A stretch of DNA of 42,310 nt from contig NZ_QLTA01000044.1 in NCBI RefSeq assembly GCF_003269065.1, positions 1 through 42,310 of the forward strand, read 5' to 3'. Source of the stretch: Paracidovorax anthurii. Its GTDB lineage: Bacteria > Pseudomonadota > Gammaproteobacteria > Burkholderiales > Burkholderiaceae_C. This document shows positions 28,356-40,267 of the stretch, in pieces (position 1 is the stretch's first letter; each line of letters begins with the position of its first letter). Under the pieces are notes generated by a model. It had not been told where the DNA came from, did not search any database, and worked only from the letters and a program-made list of their open reading frames with translations. The position numbers were made by a program, and so were the translations under genes.

Positions 28356-28826
28356 ATGAAAACAGTCGTCCCGGACACTGAAACTGAGGCCGAAGATCCT
28401 GGCTTCAAGCCCCTCTCCGCCGCTGAGGCGCAAGAGTGGCGGAGGCGCCATCCACGGGTGTCCGTATGGCGCATCGTCGCGAGCCAGGTGTTGGTCGGAT
28501 TCCTGTCGGCCCTCGTGGCGTGGTGGGTGTCCGGGAAATCCCATGTCGCCTGGTCTGCGGGATATGGCGCGCTGGCGGTGGTGATCCCCGCGGCGCTCTT
28601 TGCCCGGGGCATGGCGCGCGAAAGGGCTTCTGCGGGAGCTGCGCTGGCGGGTCTCTTCGGCTGGGAGCTGGTCAAGATTGCGTTGACCGTCGCCATGCTG
28701 GCGGCGGCGCCCCGGCTGGTGCCGGGATTGAGCTGGCTGGCTTTGCTCGCCGGCATGGTGGTGACGATGAAAACGTACTGGATCGCACTCATGGTGCGGC
28801 CCGGTGTCCGCAAACCGATTGATTGA
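28356..28826 (+). CDS. atpI: ATP synthase subunit I
   Basis: AtpI is a small membrane protein that aids assembly of the c-ring. The 156-aa product has a polar N-terminus and about four hydrophobic segments. It holds the first position of the operon, as usual. It ends 15 bases before atpB. Confidence 0.88.
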   Translation: MKTVVPDTETEAEDPGFKPLSAAEAQEWRRRHPRVSVWRIVASQVLVGFLSALVAWWVSGKSHVAWSAGYGALAVVIPAALFARGMARERASAGAALAGLFGWELVKIALTVAMLAAAPRLVPGLSWLALLAGMVVTMKTYWIALMVRPGVRKPID

Positions 28827-28841
28827 GAGAAGAGTTGTCCG

Positions 28842-29720
28842 ATGGCCGCAGAAGCGCACGCCCCGACTGCCAGTGAATACATCGTTCACCACTTGCAGCA
28901 TCTCCAGAACATCAAGCAGAAGTCCATCGTCGATTTCTCCGTGGTCAACATTGACTCGGTGGTGGTCGGTTTGGTTCTCGGTTTTCTGGCTCTTTTCGTC
29001 TTCTGGCGCGCCGCGCGCACGGCCACGTCCGGCGTCCCCGGCCGGTTCCAGGCCGCGGTCGAGATCCTCGTCGAGATGGTGGACAACCAGGCCAAGGCCA
29101 ACATCCACAACGCCGAGAGCCGCAAGTTCATCGCTCCCCTGGCCCTCACGGTGTTCGTGTGGATCTTCCTCATGAACGCGATGGACATGCTTCCCGTCGA
29201 TCTGCTGCCCGCCATCTGGGCGCAGATCTACGGCGCGGCCGGCCATGATCCGCACCACGCCTACCTGCGCGTCGTGCCCACGGCCGATCTGTCCACCACG
29301 CTGGGCCTGTCAACGGCCGTGCTCATCCTCTGCTTCTATTACAGCGTCAAGATCAAGGGCGTGGGCGGCTGGGCGCACGAGCTGGTCACGGCGCCGTTCG
29401 GCACGAGCAAGAATCCCGTCTTCGCCCTGATCCTGGGTGTGATCAATCTGCTGATGCAGATCATCGAATACGTTGCCAAGACCGTGTCGCATGGCATGCG
29501 GCTGTTTGGCAATATGTACGCTGGTGAGTTGGTGTTCATGCTGATCGCCCTGATGGGCGGCGCGGCAGCCATGTCGCTTTCCGGTGTGTTGCTCCCCGTG
29601 GGGCACATCATTGCAGGCTCGATCTGGGCGATCTTCCACATCCTGGTGATCACCCTGCAAGCCTTCATTTTCATGATGCTGGCGCTGATCTACCTCGGCC
29701 AGGCACATGAAGCTCACTGA
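28842..29720 (+). CDS. atpB: ATP synthase subunit a
   Basis: Subunit a forms the proton half-channels of F0. The 292-aa product has the conserved helix with [14 protein letters not shown] that contains the essential arginine at residue 220, and the C-terminal [14 protein letters not shown] segment. The N-terminal polar part suits betaproteobacterial AtpB. atpE follows 54 bases later. Confidence 0.96.
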   Translation: MAAEAHAPTASEYIVHHLQHLQNIKQKSIVDFSVVNIDSVVVGLVLGFLALFVFWRAARTATSGVPGRFQAAVEILVEMVDNQAKANIHNAESRKFIAPLALTVFVWIFLMNAMDMLPVDLLPAIWAQIYGAAGHDPHHAYLRVVPTADLSTTLGLSTAVLILCFYYSVKIKGVGGWAHELVTAPFGTSKNPVFALILGVINLLMQIIEYVAKTVSHGMRLFGNMYAGELVFMLIALMGGAAAMSLSGVLLPVGHIIAGSIWAIFHILVITLQAFIFMMLALIYLGQAHEAH

Positions 29721-30023
<303 letters not shown>

Positions 30024-30058
30024 GCCCCCGTCCAACGCCCAACGAGAAAGGTGTTGCC

Positions 30059-30529
30059 GTGAGTATCAACGCGACCCTGTTCGTCCAAGCCATCGTCTTC
30101 CTGATCCTGGTGCTGTTCACGATGAAGTTCGTGTGGCCCCCGATCGCGAAGGCGCTGGATGAGCGAGCCCAGAAAATCGCCGAAGGCCTCGCTGCTGCCG
30201 ATCGCGCCAAGTCCGAACTCACCGCTGTGAACCAGCGCGTCGAGAAGGAACTCGCGCAGACGCGCACCGAGACGGCATCGCGTCTTGCGGACGCCGAACG
30301 CCGTGCCCAGGCCATCATCGAAGAGGCCAAGGCCCGCGCGACCGAGGAAGGCAACAAGATCGTCGCCGCCGCCCGCGCCGAGGCCGAGCAGCAGACCGTG
30401 CAGGCCCGCGAGGCCCTGCGTGAGCAGGTGGCCGCGCTGGCCGTCAAGGGTGCCGAGCAGATTCTCCGCAAGGAGGTCAATGCCGGTGTCCACGCCGATC
30501 TGCTGAACCGCCTCAAGACCGAGCTGTAA
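30059..30529 (+). CDS. atpF: ATP synthase subunit b
   Basis: Subunit b is the peripheral stalk. The 156-aa product has one N-terminal membrane segment ([20 protein letters not shown]) and a long charged coiled coil, then the end with [14 protein letters not shown]. Its length equals that of E. coli AtpF. It starts with GTG; AGAAAGG lies a few bases upstream and supports this start. Confidence 0.94.
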   Translation: MSINATLFVQAIVFLILVLFTMKFVWPPIAKALDERAQKIAEGLAAADRAKSELTAVNQRVEKELAQTRTETASRLADAERRAQAIIEEAKARATEEGNKIVAAARAEAEQQTVQAREALREQVAALAVKGAEQILRKEVNAGVHADLLNRLKTEL

Positions 30530-30544
30530 GTAAGGGACGCAACC

Positions 30545-31087
30545 ATGGCAGAACTCGCCACCATTGCCCGCCCTTACGCGGAAGCCCTGTTCAAGGCCAG
30601 CACCGCCCAGTCGGGCGCTGACCTGGGCGGCACCGCCGCCTGGGTGGACGAGCTGGCGGCGATCGCTGCCAACCCGCAGCTCCGGCTGCTGGCCGACAAC
30701 CCGAAGGTTTCGCCCGAGCAGCTGTTCGACGTGATCGCCGGTGTGGTTCGTGCCCCGCTGACCGATGCGGCCCGCAATTTCCTGCGCGTGCTCATCGACA
30801 ACGGCCGCCTGGAAGCGCTGCCCGAGGTGGCCGCGCAGTTCCGTGCCCTCGTCAATCGCCGCAATGGCTCGTCCGACGCCGTCGTCCACAGCGCTTTTCC
30901 GCTCGATGCCTCCGCGCTGGCGGATCTCGGCGCATCGCTCGAGAAGCGCTTCGGCCGCAAGCTGAACCTCTCCGTGCAGCTGGACGATTCGCTGATCGGC
31001 GGCGTTCGCGTGGTCGTGGGCGACGAGGTGCTCGACACCTCGGTCAAGGCCCGTCTGGAACAAATGAAAGCGGCCCTCGTCGCGTAA
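30545..31087 (+). CDS. atpH: ATP synthase subunit delta
   Basis: Delta connects the stalk to the F1 head. The 180-aa product has the N-terminal [15 protein letters not shown] motif and the C-terminal [19 protein letters not shown] motif, both typical. It lies 15 bases after atpF and 42 bases before atpA. Confidence 0.95.
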   Translation: MAELATIARPYAEALFKASTAQSGADLGGTAAWVDELAAIAANPQLRLLADNPKVSPEQLFDVIAGVVRAPLTDAARNFLRVLIDNGRLEALPEVAAQFRALVNRRNGSSDAVVHSAFPLDASALADLGASLEKRFGRKLNLSVQLDDSLIGGVRVVVGDEVLDTSVKARLEQMKAALVA

Positions 31088-31129
31088 GCGCCCGAGGTTT
31101 CGGCTAACCCTAGAAAGAAGGAAAGAGTC

Positions 31130-32683
<1,554 letters not shown>

Positions 32684-32700
32684 ACCGGACGAGGAGCCAC

Positions 32701-32787
32701 ATGAGCGCAGCGCACAACCGCTTCACGCCCGCTCGCACCCCCCTCGGGGGTGGCGTAGCCGTGGCGGCGGCCAACGTAGGGGTCTAA
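32701..32787 (+). CDS. Possible 28-aa ORF between atpA and atpG
   Basis: An ATG at 32701 follows GAGGAG by 4 bases. The 28-residue frame ([19 protein letters not shown]...) ends at a TAA three bases before the atpG ATG. It spans a hairpin with 7-bp arms (32736-32742 and 32746-32752) and may be only a repeat-derived stem-loop. Without a hit elsewhere I cannot say whether it is translated. Confidence 0.35.
   Translation: MSAAHNRFTPARTPLGGGVAVAAANVGV
32736..32752 (+). repeat. GC hairpin in the atpA-atpG gap
   Basis: CACCCCC and GGGGGTG arms pair around a CTC loop. There is no T-run, so it is not an ordinary terminator. It may act as an mRNA stability element or be part of a dispersed GC-rich repeat. 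Confidence 0.55.
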
Positions 32788-32789
32788 GC

Positions 32790-33656
32790 ATGGCAGCAGG
32801 CAAGGAAATTCGCGGCAAGATCAAATCGGTGGAGAACACCAAGAAGATCACCAAGGCCATGGAAATGGTGGCCGCGTCCAAGATGCGCAAGGCGCAGGAC
32901 CGCATGCGTGCCGCCCGTCCGTACAGCGAGAAGATCCGCAACATCGCGGCGAATCTGGGCGAGGCCAATCCCGAGTACGTCCACCCCTTCATGAAGACGA
33001 ACGACGCCAAGGTGGCGGGCTTCATCGTGGTGACGACGGACAAGGGTCTGTGCGGCGGCATGAACACCAACGTGCTGCGCGCCGTGACGGCCAAGCTGCG
33101 CGACCTGCAATCGCAGGGCGTGTCCACGCAGGCCGTGGCCATCGGCAACAAGGGCCTGGGCTTCCTGAACCGTGTGGGTGCCCAGGTGGTCTCGCACGTG
33201 ACGGGCCTGGGCGACACGCCCCATCTCGACAAGCTGATCGGCCCCGTCAAGGTGCTGCTCGATGCGTATGCCGAAGGCAAGATCAACGGCGTGTACCTGT
33301 CGTACACCAAGTTCATCAACACCATGAAGCAGGAATCGGTCGTGGAGCAGCTCCTGCCGCTCTCGTCCGAGAAGCTGAAGGCGGAGAAGACCGAGCACGG
33401 CTGGGACTACATCTACGAGCCCGATGCCCAGAGCGTGATCGACGATCTGCTCGTGCGCTACGTCGAATCGCTGATCTACCAGGCCGTGGCCGAGAACATG
33501 GCCTCCGAGCAGTCGGCGCGCATGGTGGCCATGAAGGCCGCCACGGACAACGCGGGCAACGTCATCGGCGAACTCAAGCTGGTCTACAACAAGACGCGCC
33601 AGGCCGCGATCACGAAGGAACTTTCGGAGATCGTCGCGGGTGCCGCGGCAGTTTAA
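32790..33656 (+). CDS. atpG: ATP synthase subunit gamma
   Basis: Gamma is the central rotor shaft. The 288-aa product has the N-terminal helix with [20 protein letters not shown] and the C-terminal [16 protein letters not shown], both signatures of gamma. It has its own ribosome binding site (AGGGG about 7 bases upstream), so it does not need to couple with the small ORF before it. Confidence 0.97.
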   Translation: MAAGKEIRGKIKSVENTKKITKAMEMVAASKMRKAQDRMRAARPYSEKIRNIAANLGEANPEYVHPFMKTNDAKVAGFIVVTTDKGLCGGMNTNVLRAVTAKLRDLQSQGVSTQAVAIGNKGLGFLNRVGAQVVSHVTGLGDTPHLDKLIGPVKVLLDAYAEGKINGVYLSYTKFINTMKQESVVEQLLPLSSEKLKAEKTEHGWDYIYEPDAQSVIDDLLVRYVESLIYQAVAENMASEQSARMVAMKAATDNAGNVIGELKLVYNKTRQAAITKELSEIVAGAAAV

Positions 33657-35105
<1,449 letters not shown>

Positions 35106-35142
35106 GCGGCGCATACGGGCAGCCCGCGTCGTTGCCGTGCTC

Positions 35143-35160
35143 GCCGTACTTCCGTACGGC
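35143..35160 (+). repeat. Hairpin between atpD and atpC
   Basis: GCCGTAC-TTCC-GTACGGC: a perfect 7-bp stem with a TTCC loop in the 128-base gap between atpD and atpC. No T-run follows. It could set the lower amount of the epsilon subunit by mRNA processing; that is inference. Confidence 0.6.
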
Positions 35161-35233
35161 TGTGCGCGGCGCCTAGCGGGCCCTCCCGTCTGCTTGCTCA
35201 GTCCACCTTCTCCCAGAGCCCAGAGGAAAACCC

Positions 35234-35650
35234 ATGAACACCATCCACGTCGATGTGGTCAGCGCCGAAGAGTCCATCTTCTCGGGTGAGGCGCGCTTCG
35301 TCGCGCTGCCCGGCGAGGCCGGCGAGCTCGGCATCTATCCGCGCCACACGCCGCTGATCACGCGCATCAAGCCGGGATCGGTGCGCATCGAGACGGCCGA
35401 TGGCGGCGAAGAGTTCGTCTTCGTGGCCGGCGGCATTCTCGAAGTGCAGCCCGAGCGCGTGACCGTGCTGTCCGACACCGCCATCCGCGGCAAGGACCTG
35501 GACGACGAGAAGGCCGCAGCCGCCCGCGCGGCCGCCGAAGAAGCCCTCAAGAACGCCAAGAGCGACGTCGATTTCGCCAAGGCGCAGTCCGAGCTGGCCG
35601 TGATGGCCGCCCAGATCGCCGCGCTGCGCAAGTTCCGCCAGAAGCGCTGA
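35234..35650 (+). CDS. atpC: ATP synthase subunit epsilon
   Basis: Epsilon is the F1 regulatory subunit. The 138-aa product has the beta-sandwich with [18 protein letters not shown] and [11 protein letters not shown], then a C-terminal two-helix part. Last gene of the operon; its terminator has been interrupted by the MITE-like element described below. Confidence 0.96.
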   Translation: MNTIHVDVVSAEESIFSGEARFVALPGEAGELGIYPRHTPLITRIKPGSVRIETADGGEEFVFVAGGILEVQPERVTVLSDTAIRGKDLDDEKAAAARAAAEEALKNAKSDVDFAKAQSELAVMAAQIAALRKFRQKR

Positions 35651-35696
35651 CCGACCCTCGCGCCTGTCCGCGCATGCATGCAAGCCGCCTTCGGGC

Positions 35697-35819
35697 CAAT
35701 GCCAGTCAGTTAAGCGTTTGCGATCCAGCCAACCCTGCAAGAAGGAGCGCGAAATGCGCTCCTTTTTTGTTTCAAGCGGCCTCAAAGGCTGTCGGTCAGG
35801 GCTTAACTGACTGGCATTG
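35697..35819. mobile_element. MITE-like element, 123 bp
   Basis: Perfect 19-bp terminal inverted repeats (CAATGCCAGTCAGTTAAGC at 35697-35715 and its complement at 35801-35819) bound 85 internal bases without an ORF. It is flanked by the perfect 11-bp direct repeat CGCCTTCGGGC (35686-35696, 35820-35830), as made by a transposase. IS4-family transposons leave 10-13-bp duplications, so a nonautonomous IS4-like element is my guess. It carries its own terminator. Confidence 0.85.
35744..35768 (+). terminator. Terminator carried inside the MITE-like element
   Basis: GGAGCGC-GAAAT-GCGCTCC followed by six T (35763-35768). It would stop atp transcripts and replace the function of the terminator that the element disrupted. 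Confidence 0.85.
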
Positions 35820-35841
35820 CGCCTTCGGGCGGCTTTTTTTT

Positions 35842-36218
35842 GCCCTTTTGCCGGAGCGCGGCCGGACGGCGTTGCGCTCTGCGGAAACTGGACTCTCGGG
35901 TAGGTGCCCTCCGACATTCGCATGCGGTGCGCCCGACGGTGGTCGGGAAAGGGCGGGCGATAGCATTCCGCATGCAAGCGCACACCAGGGCTTTCTTCCT
36001 TCTACGTACGGCGCATTGGGCGGCGGGGTCAGCGGGGCGGCGGGTTGGCGCTTCCCCTCATTGTGTGGAGAGAGGCCTTTGCGTGGCGGCCTTTTCTTCT
36101 GTTCTGATGATTTGCTGATCGCGCGGGCCGAAGGGCTCTGAGGATTGCCGGGGGGTTTTGACCGGGTTGTCCATCGTCCTCGGTGGCTGTCTGTGGGACG
36201 GTTTGTGGGGGGATTGTT
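35842..36218. other. Gene-free region after the atp operon
   Basis: No gene with recognisable content. ORFs on both strands here lack ribosome binding sites and recognisable domains and lie beside or inside the palindrome. I see no clear promoter. Confidence 0.5.
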
Positions 36219-36924
36219 TTCCGGAGCCGGGTCTCGGCCCGGCGGCCGAGTTACTTTCTTTCGCTTCGCCGAAAGAAAGTAACCAAAGAAAGGGCGACCC
36301 TGCTGTCTGCGACCCCTTCGCTGCGCTACGGGGCAACCTGGGGTGCTCAGTCACGGGGTGCGCCGTGGAACTCGCTACGCGCTGCGCGCTTCGCTCGAAC
36401 AACCCCGGCGAGCTAGACAACGAAGCGGGTGTGTCCTTCGGCACACCCGCCACCCCGCGCCCTGCGCGCCCCAGGCGCATCCAGAAGGGGCGAGCCGGGC
36501 CGTCGCGTTGCTCGGCCCCAAACCCACACGGGCCATCGCTGCGCTCGGCCCTGGCTTGGCTCTGTATCCTTTCCGCGCTGCAGTGCGCGGTGCGAAGCAC
36601 TCGCGCATCGGGGGCCGAGCGCAGCGATGGCCCGTGTGCTCCCCACCCTTCTGGCTGCGCCGAGGAGCACAGGGCGCGGGGCGCGCGGATGTGCCGCAGG
36701 ACACATCCGCTTCGTGATCTGACTGGCTGCGGTTGTCCGAGCGGAGCGCGCAGCGCGCAGCGAGTTCCGCAGCCGCGCCCCGCGACCGAGCACCGCAGGT
36801 TGCCCCCTTCGCCCCACGGGCGAAGGGGGACGCAGACAGCAGGGTCGCCCTTTCTTTGGTTACTTTCTTTCGGCGAAGCGAAAGAAAGTGACTCGCCCGC
36901 CGGGGCGAAATCCCGGCCCCGGAA
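36219..36924. repeat. Large imperfect palindrome, about 0.7 kb
   Basis: The outer 65-bp arms at 36247-36311 and 36831-36895 are inverted copies with one mismatch and begin CGAGTTACTTTCTTTCGCTT. They continue outward to about 36219 and 36924 and, with more mismatches, inward to a centre near 36570, where GGGCCATCGCTGCGCTCGGC faces its complement. A core with GAAAGAAAGTAACCAAAGAA is a motif I recall as repeated in related genomes. No gene is evident; ORFs here are likely by-products of symmetry. Confidence 0.85.
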
Positions 36925-37235
36925 CGTAACCACCCAGCAACTACAAAAACAATAGCAAGAAACCCAGCAAATCCCGCGACATCCCCCAAAAAAGCCACTA
37001 CCCAGCCCCCCGGGGCCCGCGCGAAACCCCGAAGCCCGACCCATCATCCTCGGGTGTGCCGGCTGGGCTGCTTTCGCGGGGCCGCGAGCGGCCGGAATGT
37101 CGTACCGGGTCCAAGGAGCGCCTTTCTGCGGCACCTCGGGGCGCCAGCGTTGCGGCGATCTTGGGGCGCAACGGCAAAGGGGCCCAGCCGCCAACCGCAG
37201 GAACCTGCCGCCATGCGAAGCCGCGGCGCGAGAAA
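36925..37235. other. Gene-free spacer
   Basis: The stretch begins with an A-rich, C-rich part (about 36925-37020) and then becomes GC-rich. I see no gene, repeat or terminator that I can support. Confidence 0.5.
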
Positions 37236-37826
37236 CTACGCTTCGCGCAGTGCACTCCCCGCCAGCACCGGCGCGTCGGGCAGTTCGTTGCCGCCATGGG
37301 GGCCCGCGCCGCCGCCTGCCGGGAAATGCGCCACCAGCAGCGCCGACACCTCTTCCAGCGCTTGCGTGAGCCCGTCTTCGTAGTGCCCGGCGCGGAAGGC
37401 GCCGCCCATGCGCGCGACCATCGCGCGCCAGGTCTCGGGGGGCACGGTGCGGGCCAGGGCGCGGTCGGCCACGATCTCGATCGCCTGCTCGGCCAGCAGC
37501 AGGTAGATGAGCACGCCGTTGTTGTGCTCGGTGTCCCACACGCGCAGCTTGCCGAAGAGCGTCACGGCGCGCTCGCGCGCGCTGGCGCCGCGCCAGAGGT
37601 AGCTCGCGGGCAGGCCGCCTTCGGCGCAGATGCGGATCTGGCCCGTGTGGCGCGCCTCGCTCGCGGCCACGCGGCGGGCCAGGCGTTCCAGCAGATCAGG
37701 GGGCAGGGCGCGGTGCAGCCGGCCTTCCGCCCAGCGGTGGCGCAGGAGGCGCGCGATGCGGGCGACAAGCCGCCCCGGGCGCGGCGCGGGCGGAGGCGGG
37801 CGGTGCGGGGAAGCGCTGGAGGCCAT
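37236..37826 (-). CDS. TPM-domain protein, cytoplasmic-type
   Basis: Short TPM (YgcG/Psb32-like) domain protein. The 196-aa product has no clear signal peptide. It contains HTGQIRICAEGGLP, KLRVWDTEHNNGVLIYLLLAEQAIEIVADRAL and WRAMVARMGGAFRAGHYEDGL, the strand-helix pattern of the family. It is the last gene of a lemA - TPM - TPM run, with 103 bases to the upstream gene. The role is unknown. I used the ATG at 37826; the longer frame upstream overlaps the neighbouring gene. Confidence 0.8.
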   Translation of the reverse strand: MASSASPHRPPPPAPRPGRLVARIARLLRHRWAEGRLHRALPPDLLERLARRVAASEARHTGQIRICAEGGLPASYLWRGASARERAVTLFGKLRVWDTEHNNGVLIYLLLAEQAIEIVADRALARTVPPETWRAMVARMGGAFRAGHYEDGLTQALEEVSALLVAHFPAGGGAGPHGGNELPDAPVLAGSALREA

Positions 37827-37929
37827 GGGCGGTGCTCGGTGGGAGTCGAAAGGTGGAGGGGCGACGGGATGGAGGGGCGACGGGATGGACGGGCAACGGT
37901 GCGGGCGGTGGGGGCGCTCGGCCGGCGGG

Positions 37930-38871
37930 CTACCAGTCGCCCGAGGCGCCGCCCCCGCCGAAGTCGCCCCCGCCGCCGGAGCTGGACCCGCCGGAGTCAC
38001 TGCTGCTGCTGCCGCTGTCGCTGCTCCAACTGCCCAGGACAGCACCCGTGCCGACGCCAGTGGAGAAGCCCGCGCCCGTGCGCCGGCCCCGCCCGGCCGT
38101 CACGCCGCGCCCGCCGAAGAGCCCGGTGTAGAGCAGCGCCACTAGCCCGGCCGCGGCCGCGAGCCAGGGGCTGGCCGTGAAGAGGAACGCGAACAGCCCC
38201 ACCACGCCGCCCATGATCAGGCCGCCCAGGCGGTTGCCGAAGATGCCGCGTGCCACGGGGCCGCCGACCATCACGCCGAAGAAGAGGAAGATCGCGAAAT
38301 CGCCCCAGTCCGTGCCGCGCTCGCCGCGCGGGGCCTGCGGGGCCCCAGCCCCGACCCCGGGCGTGGGCAGGTTCTCGCCCTCGATGCGCGCGTCGAGCTG
38401 GCCGATGGCGGCGTCCAGCCCGCCCGCGTAGTCGCCAGCCCGGAAGCGCGGCTTCATGGCCTCGTCGATGATGCGCGCGGCGGCGATGTCGGGGATCGCG
38501 CCTTCCAGCGCCTTGGCCACCTCGATGCGCATGCGCCGATCGTCCCGCGCCACCACCACCAGCACGCCGTCGCCCACGTCTTTTCTGCCGATCTTCCAGG
38601 CGTTGCCCACGCGGTTGGCGAAGGCGGCGATGTCTTCGGGCGCGGTGGTGCGCACCATCAGCACGGCGATCTGCGTGCCCCGGCGCTGCTCGATGCCGGC
38701 AAGGCGCGCCTCCAGCCGCTCGCGCTCGGCGGCGCCGAGGGTGCCGGTCTCGTCGGTCACGTGGGCCGTGAAGGGCGGCACCGCGCGCTGCGCCCGCGCC
38801 GGGCCCGCACCGCATCCGATTGCTATGCAAAAGATAGCTAGAAAAGTCCGGAGGACGGCGACATGGAGCAT
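37930..38871 (-). CDS. YgcG-like TPM-domain membrane protein
   Basis: Predicted inner-membrane protein with a periplasmic TPM domain. The 313-aa product has a signal peptide ending ARAQ at about residue 28, the TPM domain with TDETGTLGAAERERLEARLA and GTQIAVLMV, then about two hydrophobic segments and a Ser/Gly-rich tail that ends GGGGASGDW, as in YgcG. A dispersed repeat contributes part of the signal peptide. It follows lemA by 28 bases. The pair LemA-YgcG is conserved but its function is unsettled. Confidence 0.85.
   Translation of the reverse strand: MLHVAVLRTFLAIFCIAIGCGAGPARAQRAVPPFTAHVTDETGTLGAAERERLEARLAGIEQRRGTQIAVLMVRTTAPEDIAAFANRVGNAWKIGRKDVGDGVLVVVARDDRRMRIEVAKALEGAIPDIAAARIIDEAMKPRFRAGDYAGGLDAAIGQLDARIEGENLPTPGVGAGAPQAPRGERGTDWGDFAIFLFFGVMVGGPVARGIFGNRLGGLIMGGVVGLFAFLFTASPWLAAAAGLVALLYTGLFGGRGVTAGRGRRTGAGFSTGVGTGAVLGSWSSDSGSSSSDSGGSSSGGGGDFGGGGASGDW
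38822..38838. repeat. Dispersed GCTAT palindrome inside the signal peptide region
   Basis: GCTAT-N7-ATAGC (38822-38838) falls in codons for the hydrophobic signal peptide of the YgcG-like protein. It is the same core as at 13146. Confidence 0.6.
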
Positions 38872-38899
38872 GAAAGGCGTGCCAACCAGGGGCGGCGGG

Positions 38900-39508
38900 T
38901 CAGCGGGAGGCCGCGGGGGCCGCCGGCCGGGAGAAATCCACCGCGGGCGGCGTGCTGATCTGCGCCTCGTTCTGCACGGCGAAGCTGGGCTTGGGGCTGT
39001 AGCTGAACACGCTGGCCGTGAGGTTGGTGGGGAAGCTGCGCGCGAGCACGTTGTATTCCTGCACGGTCTGGATGTAGCGGTTGCGCGCCACGGTGATGCG
39101 GTTCTCGGTGCCCTCCAGCGTCACGCGCAGGTCGCGGAAGCCCTGGTTGGCCTGCAGCTGCGGGTAGCGCTCGGCCACCACCATGAGGCGCGAGAGCGCG
39201 GAAGAGAGCTCGCCCTGCGCCTGCTGGAATTGCTTGAACGCCTCGGGGTTGTTCAGCGTCTCGGGCGTGACCTGGATCGACGTGGCCCTGGCGCGCGCCT
39301 CCACCACCTTGGTGAGCGTGTCCTGCTCGAAGGCGGCCTCGCCCTTGACGGTGGCGACGATGTTGGGCACGAGGTCGGCGCGGCGCTGGTACTGGTTGAG
39401 CACCTCGCTCCAGGCGGCCTTGCTCTGCTCGTCCAGGCGCTGGAAGTCGTTGTAGCCGCAGCCCGAGAGCGCGAGCACGGCGGCGAGGGTGGCGAGAAGA
39501 CGTTGCAT
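38900..39508 (-). CDS. lemA: LemA family protein
   Basis: LemA-family membrane protein of unsettled function. The 202-aa product starts with a lipobox-like segment LALSGC with Cys17, unlike the plain transmembrane helix in many LemA proteins. Then it has the family core with LDEQSKAAWSEVLNQYQRR, RRADLVPNIVATVKG, and YNVLARSFPTNLTASVF. It leads the minus-strand run with two TPM genes. The ATG at 39508 gives the usual length; the upstream extension is not LemA-like. Confidence 0.9.
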   Translation of the reverse strand: MQRLLATLAAVLALSGCGYNDFQRLDEQSKAAWSEVLNQYQRRADLVPNIVATVKGEAAFEQDTLTKVVEARARATSIQVTPETLNNPEAFKQFQQAQGELSSALSRLMVVAERYPQLQANQGFRDLRVTLEGTENRITVARNRYIQTVQEYNVLARSFPTNLTASVFSYSPKPSFAVQNEAQISTPPAVDFSRPAAPAASR

Positions 39509-39719
39509 GGTGGTGTTTGCCGGGCGGGGAAAGCGGAAGGGAGCGGACAGAAACCAGAGGGGCCGCGCCGGCGCCGGGCCATTCTGCCGCAGCCGGGCGG
39601 GGTGCGGCCGCGCCGCGGGCCGGAGCGCGGTTGTCACAAGAGGTTGGCGGGTGGGTGCGCATCCGGGCCGAATTCCCGACAATGGCCCTTTCCGTGCGCA
39701 AAGACCGTCCGCCAAGCCC

Positions 39720-40169
39720 ATGACCACCCGCACTCCCTACCGCGCCGCCCTCGTGGGCGGCTCCGCCGACGACATCGAGGCCGCGTTCTACGAGGCCATG
39801 CAGGCGGGCGACATCGACCGCTTCATGGCCTGCTGGGCCGAGGAGGACGACATCGTCTGCGTCAACCCCGGCGGCCCGCGCCTGCTGGGCGCCGGCGCCA
39901 TCCGCGCGGCCTTCTCCGCGATGTTCGCGCATGGCGGGCTGCGCGCGCGGCCCGCGCAGGTGCACCGCGTGCAGGCGCTCGCCAGCGCGGTGCACAGCGT
40001 GGTGGAGCACGTGGAGGTGCGCATCGACGGCGGCGTGCGCGAGGCCCTGGTGCAGTCCACCAACGTCTACCACAAGACCCCGCAGGGCTGGCGCCTCGTG
40101 GCCCACCACGCCAGCCCCGGCACCGTGCACGAGGCCGCGGCCGGCGCCGCGCCGCCCGTGCTGCACTGA
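39720..40169 (+). CDS. SnoaL/NTF2-like domain protein
   Basis: Small alpha+beta barrel protein of the nuclear transport factor 2-like class, often used for calcium/calmodulin-type association or small-molecule isomerases. The 149-aa product has DDIEAAFYEAMQAGDIDRFM, CWAEEDDIVCVNPGGPRLLG and KTPQGWRLVAHHASP. These are typical of the DUF4440/SnoaL-3 type. No substrate can be read from the sequence. Start chosen at the ATG at 39720. Confidence 0.82.
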   Translation: MTTRTPYRAALVGGSADDIEAAFYEAMQAGDIDRFMACWAEEDDIVCVNPGGPRLLGAGAIRAAFSAMFAHGGLRARPAQVHRVQALASAVHSVVEHVEVRIDGGVREALVQSTNVYHKTPQGWRLVAHHASPGTVHEAAAGAAPPVLH

Positions 40170-40250
40170 GCCTGAGGCCGCACGGAATCCCTCCGGCACG
40201 GTTTCTGGGGATCGAATAGCGCTCATGTCGCCGTGTTTGCTGAAGATGTT

Positions 40251-40267
40251 GCTATGAAATATGTAGC
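40251..40267. repeat. Dispersed palindrome at a start codon
   Basis: GCTA-N9-TAGC (40251-40267) contains the ATG (40254) of the following hydrolase, and a GGGGGCC block follows, as in the copy at 13146. It supplies the start codon and part of the N-terminus. Confidence 0.55.

Larger units (their letters stand above)
35684..35841 (+). terminator. atp operon terminator, split by an insertion
   Basis: If the insert at 35697-35819 and one 11-base copy are removed, the flanks join to GCCGCC-TTCG-GGCGGC followed by eight T, a perfect rho-independent terminator placed about 30 bases after atpC. In the present sequence the left half (from 35684) and right half (to 35841) are 123 bases further apart than needed, so normal folding is broken. 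Confidence 0.8.

Noticed and set aside
36158-36955. Open frames of 100-490 codons on both strands around the palindrome
   Set aside because: Frames on both strands contain the same motifs in inverted order, as expected from a palindrome, and lack ribosome binding sites and domains.
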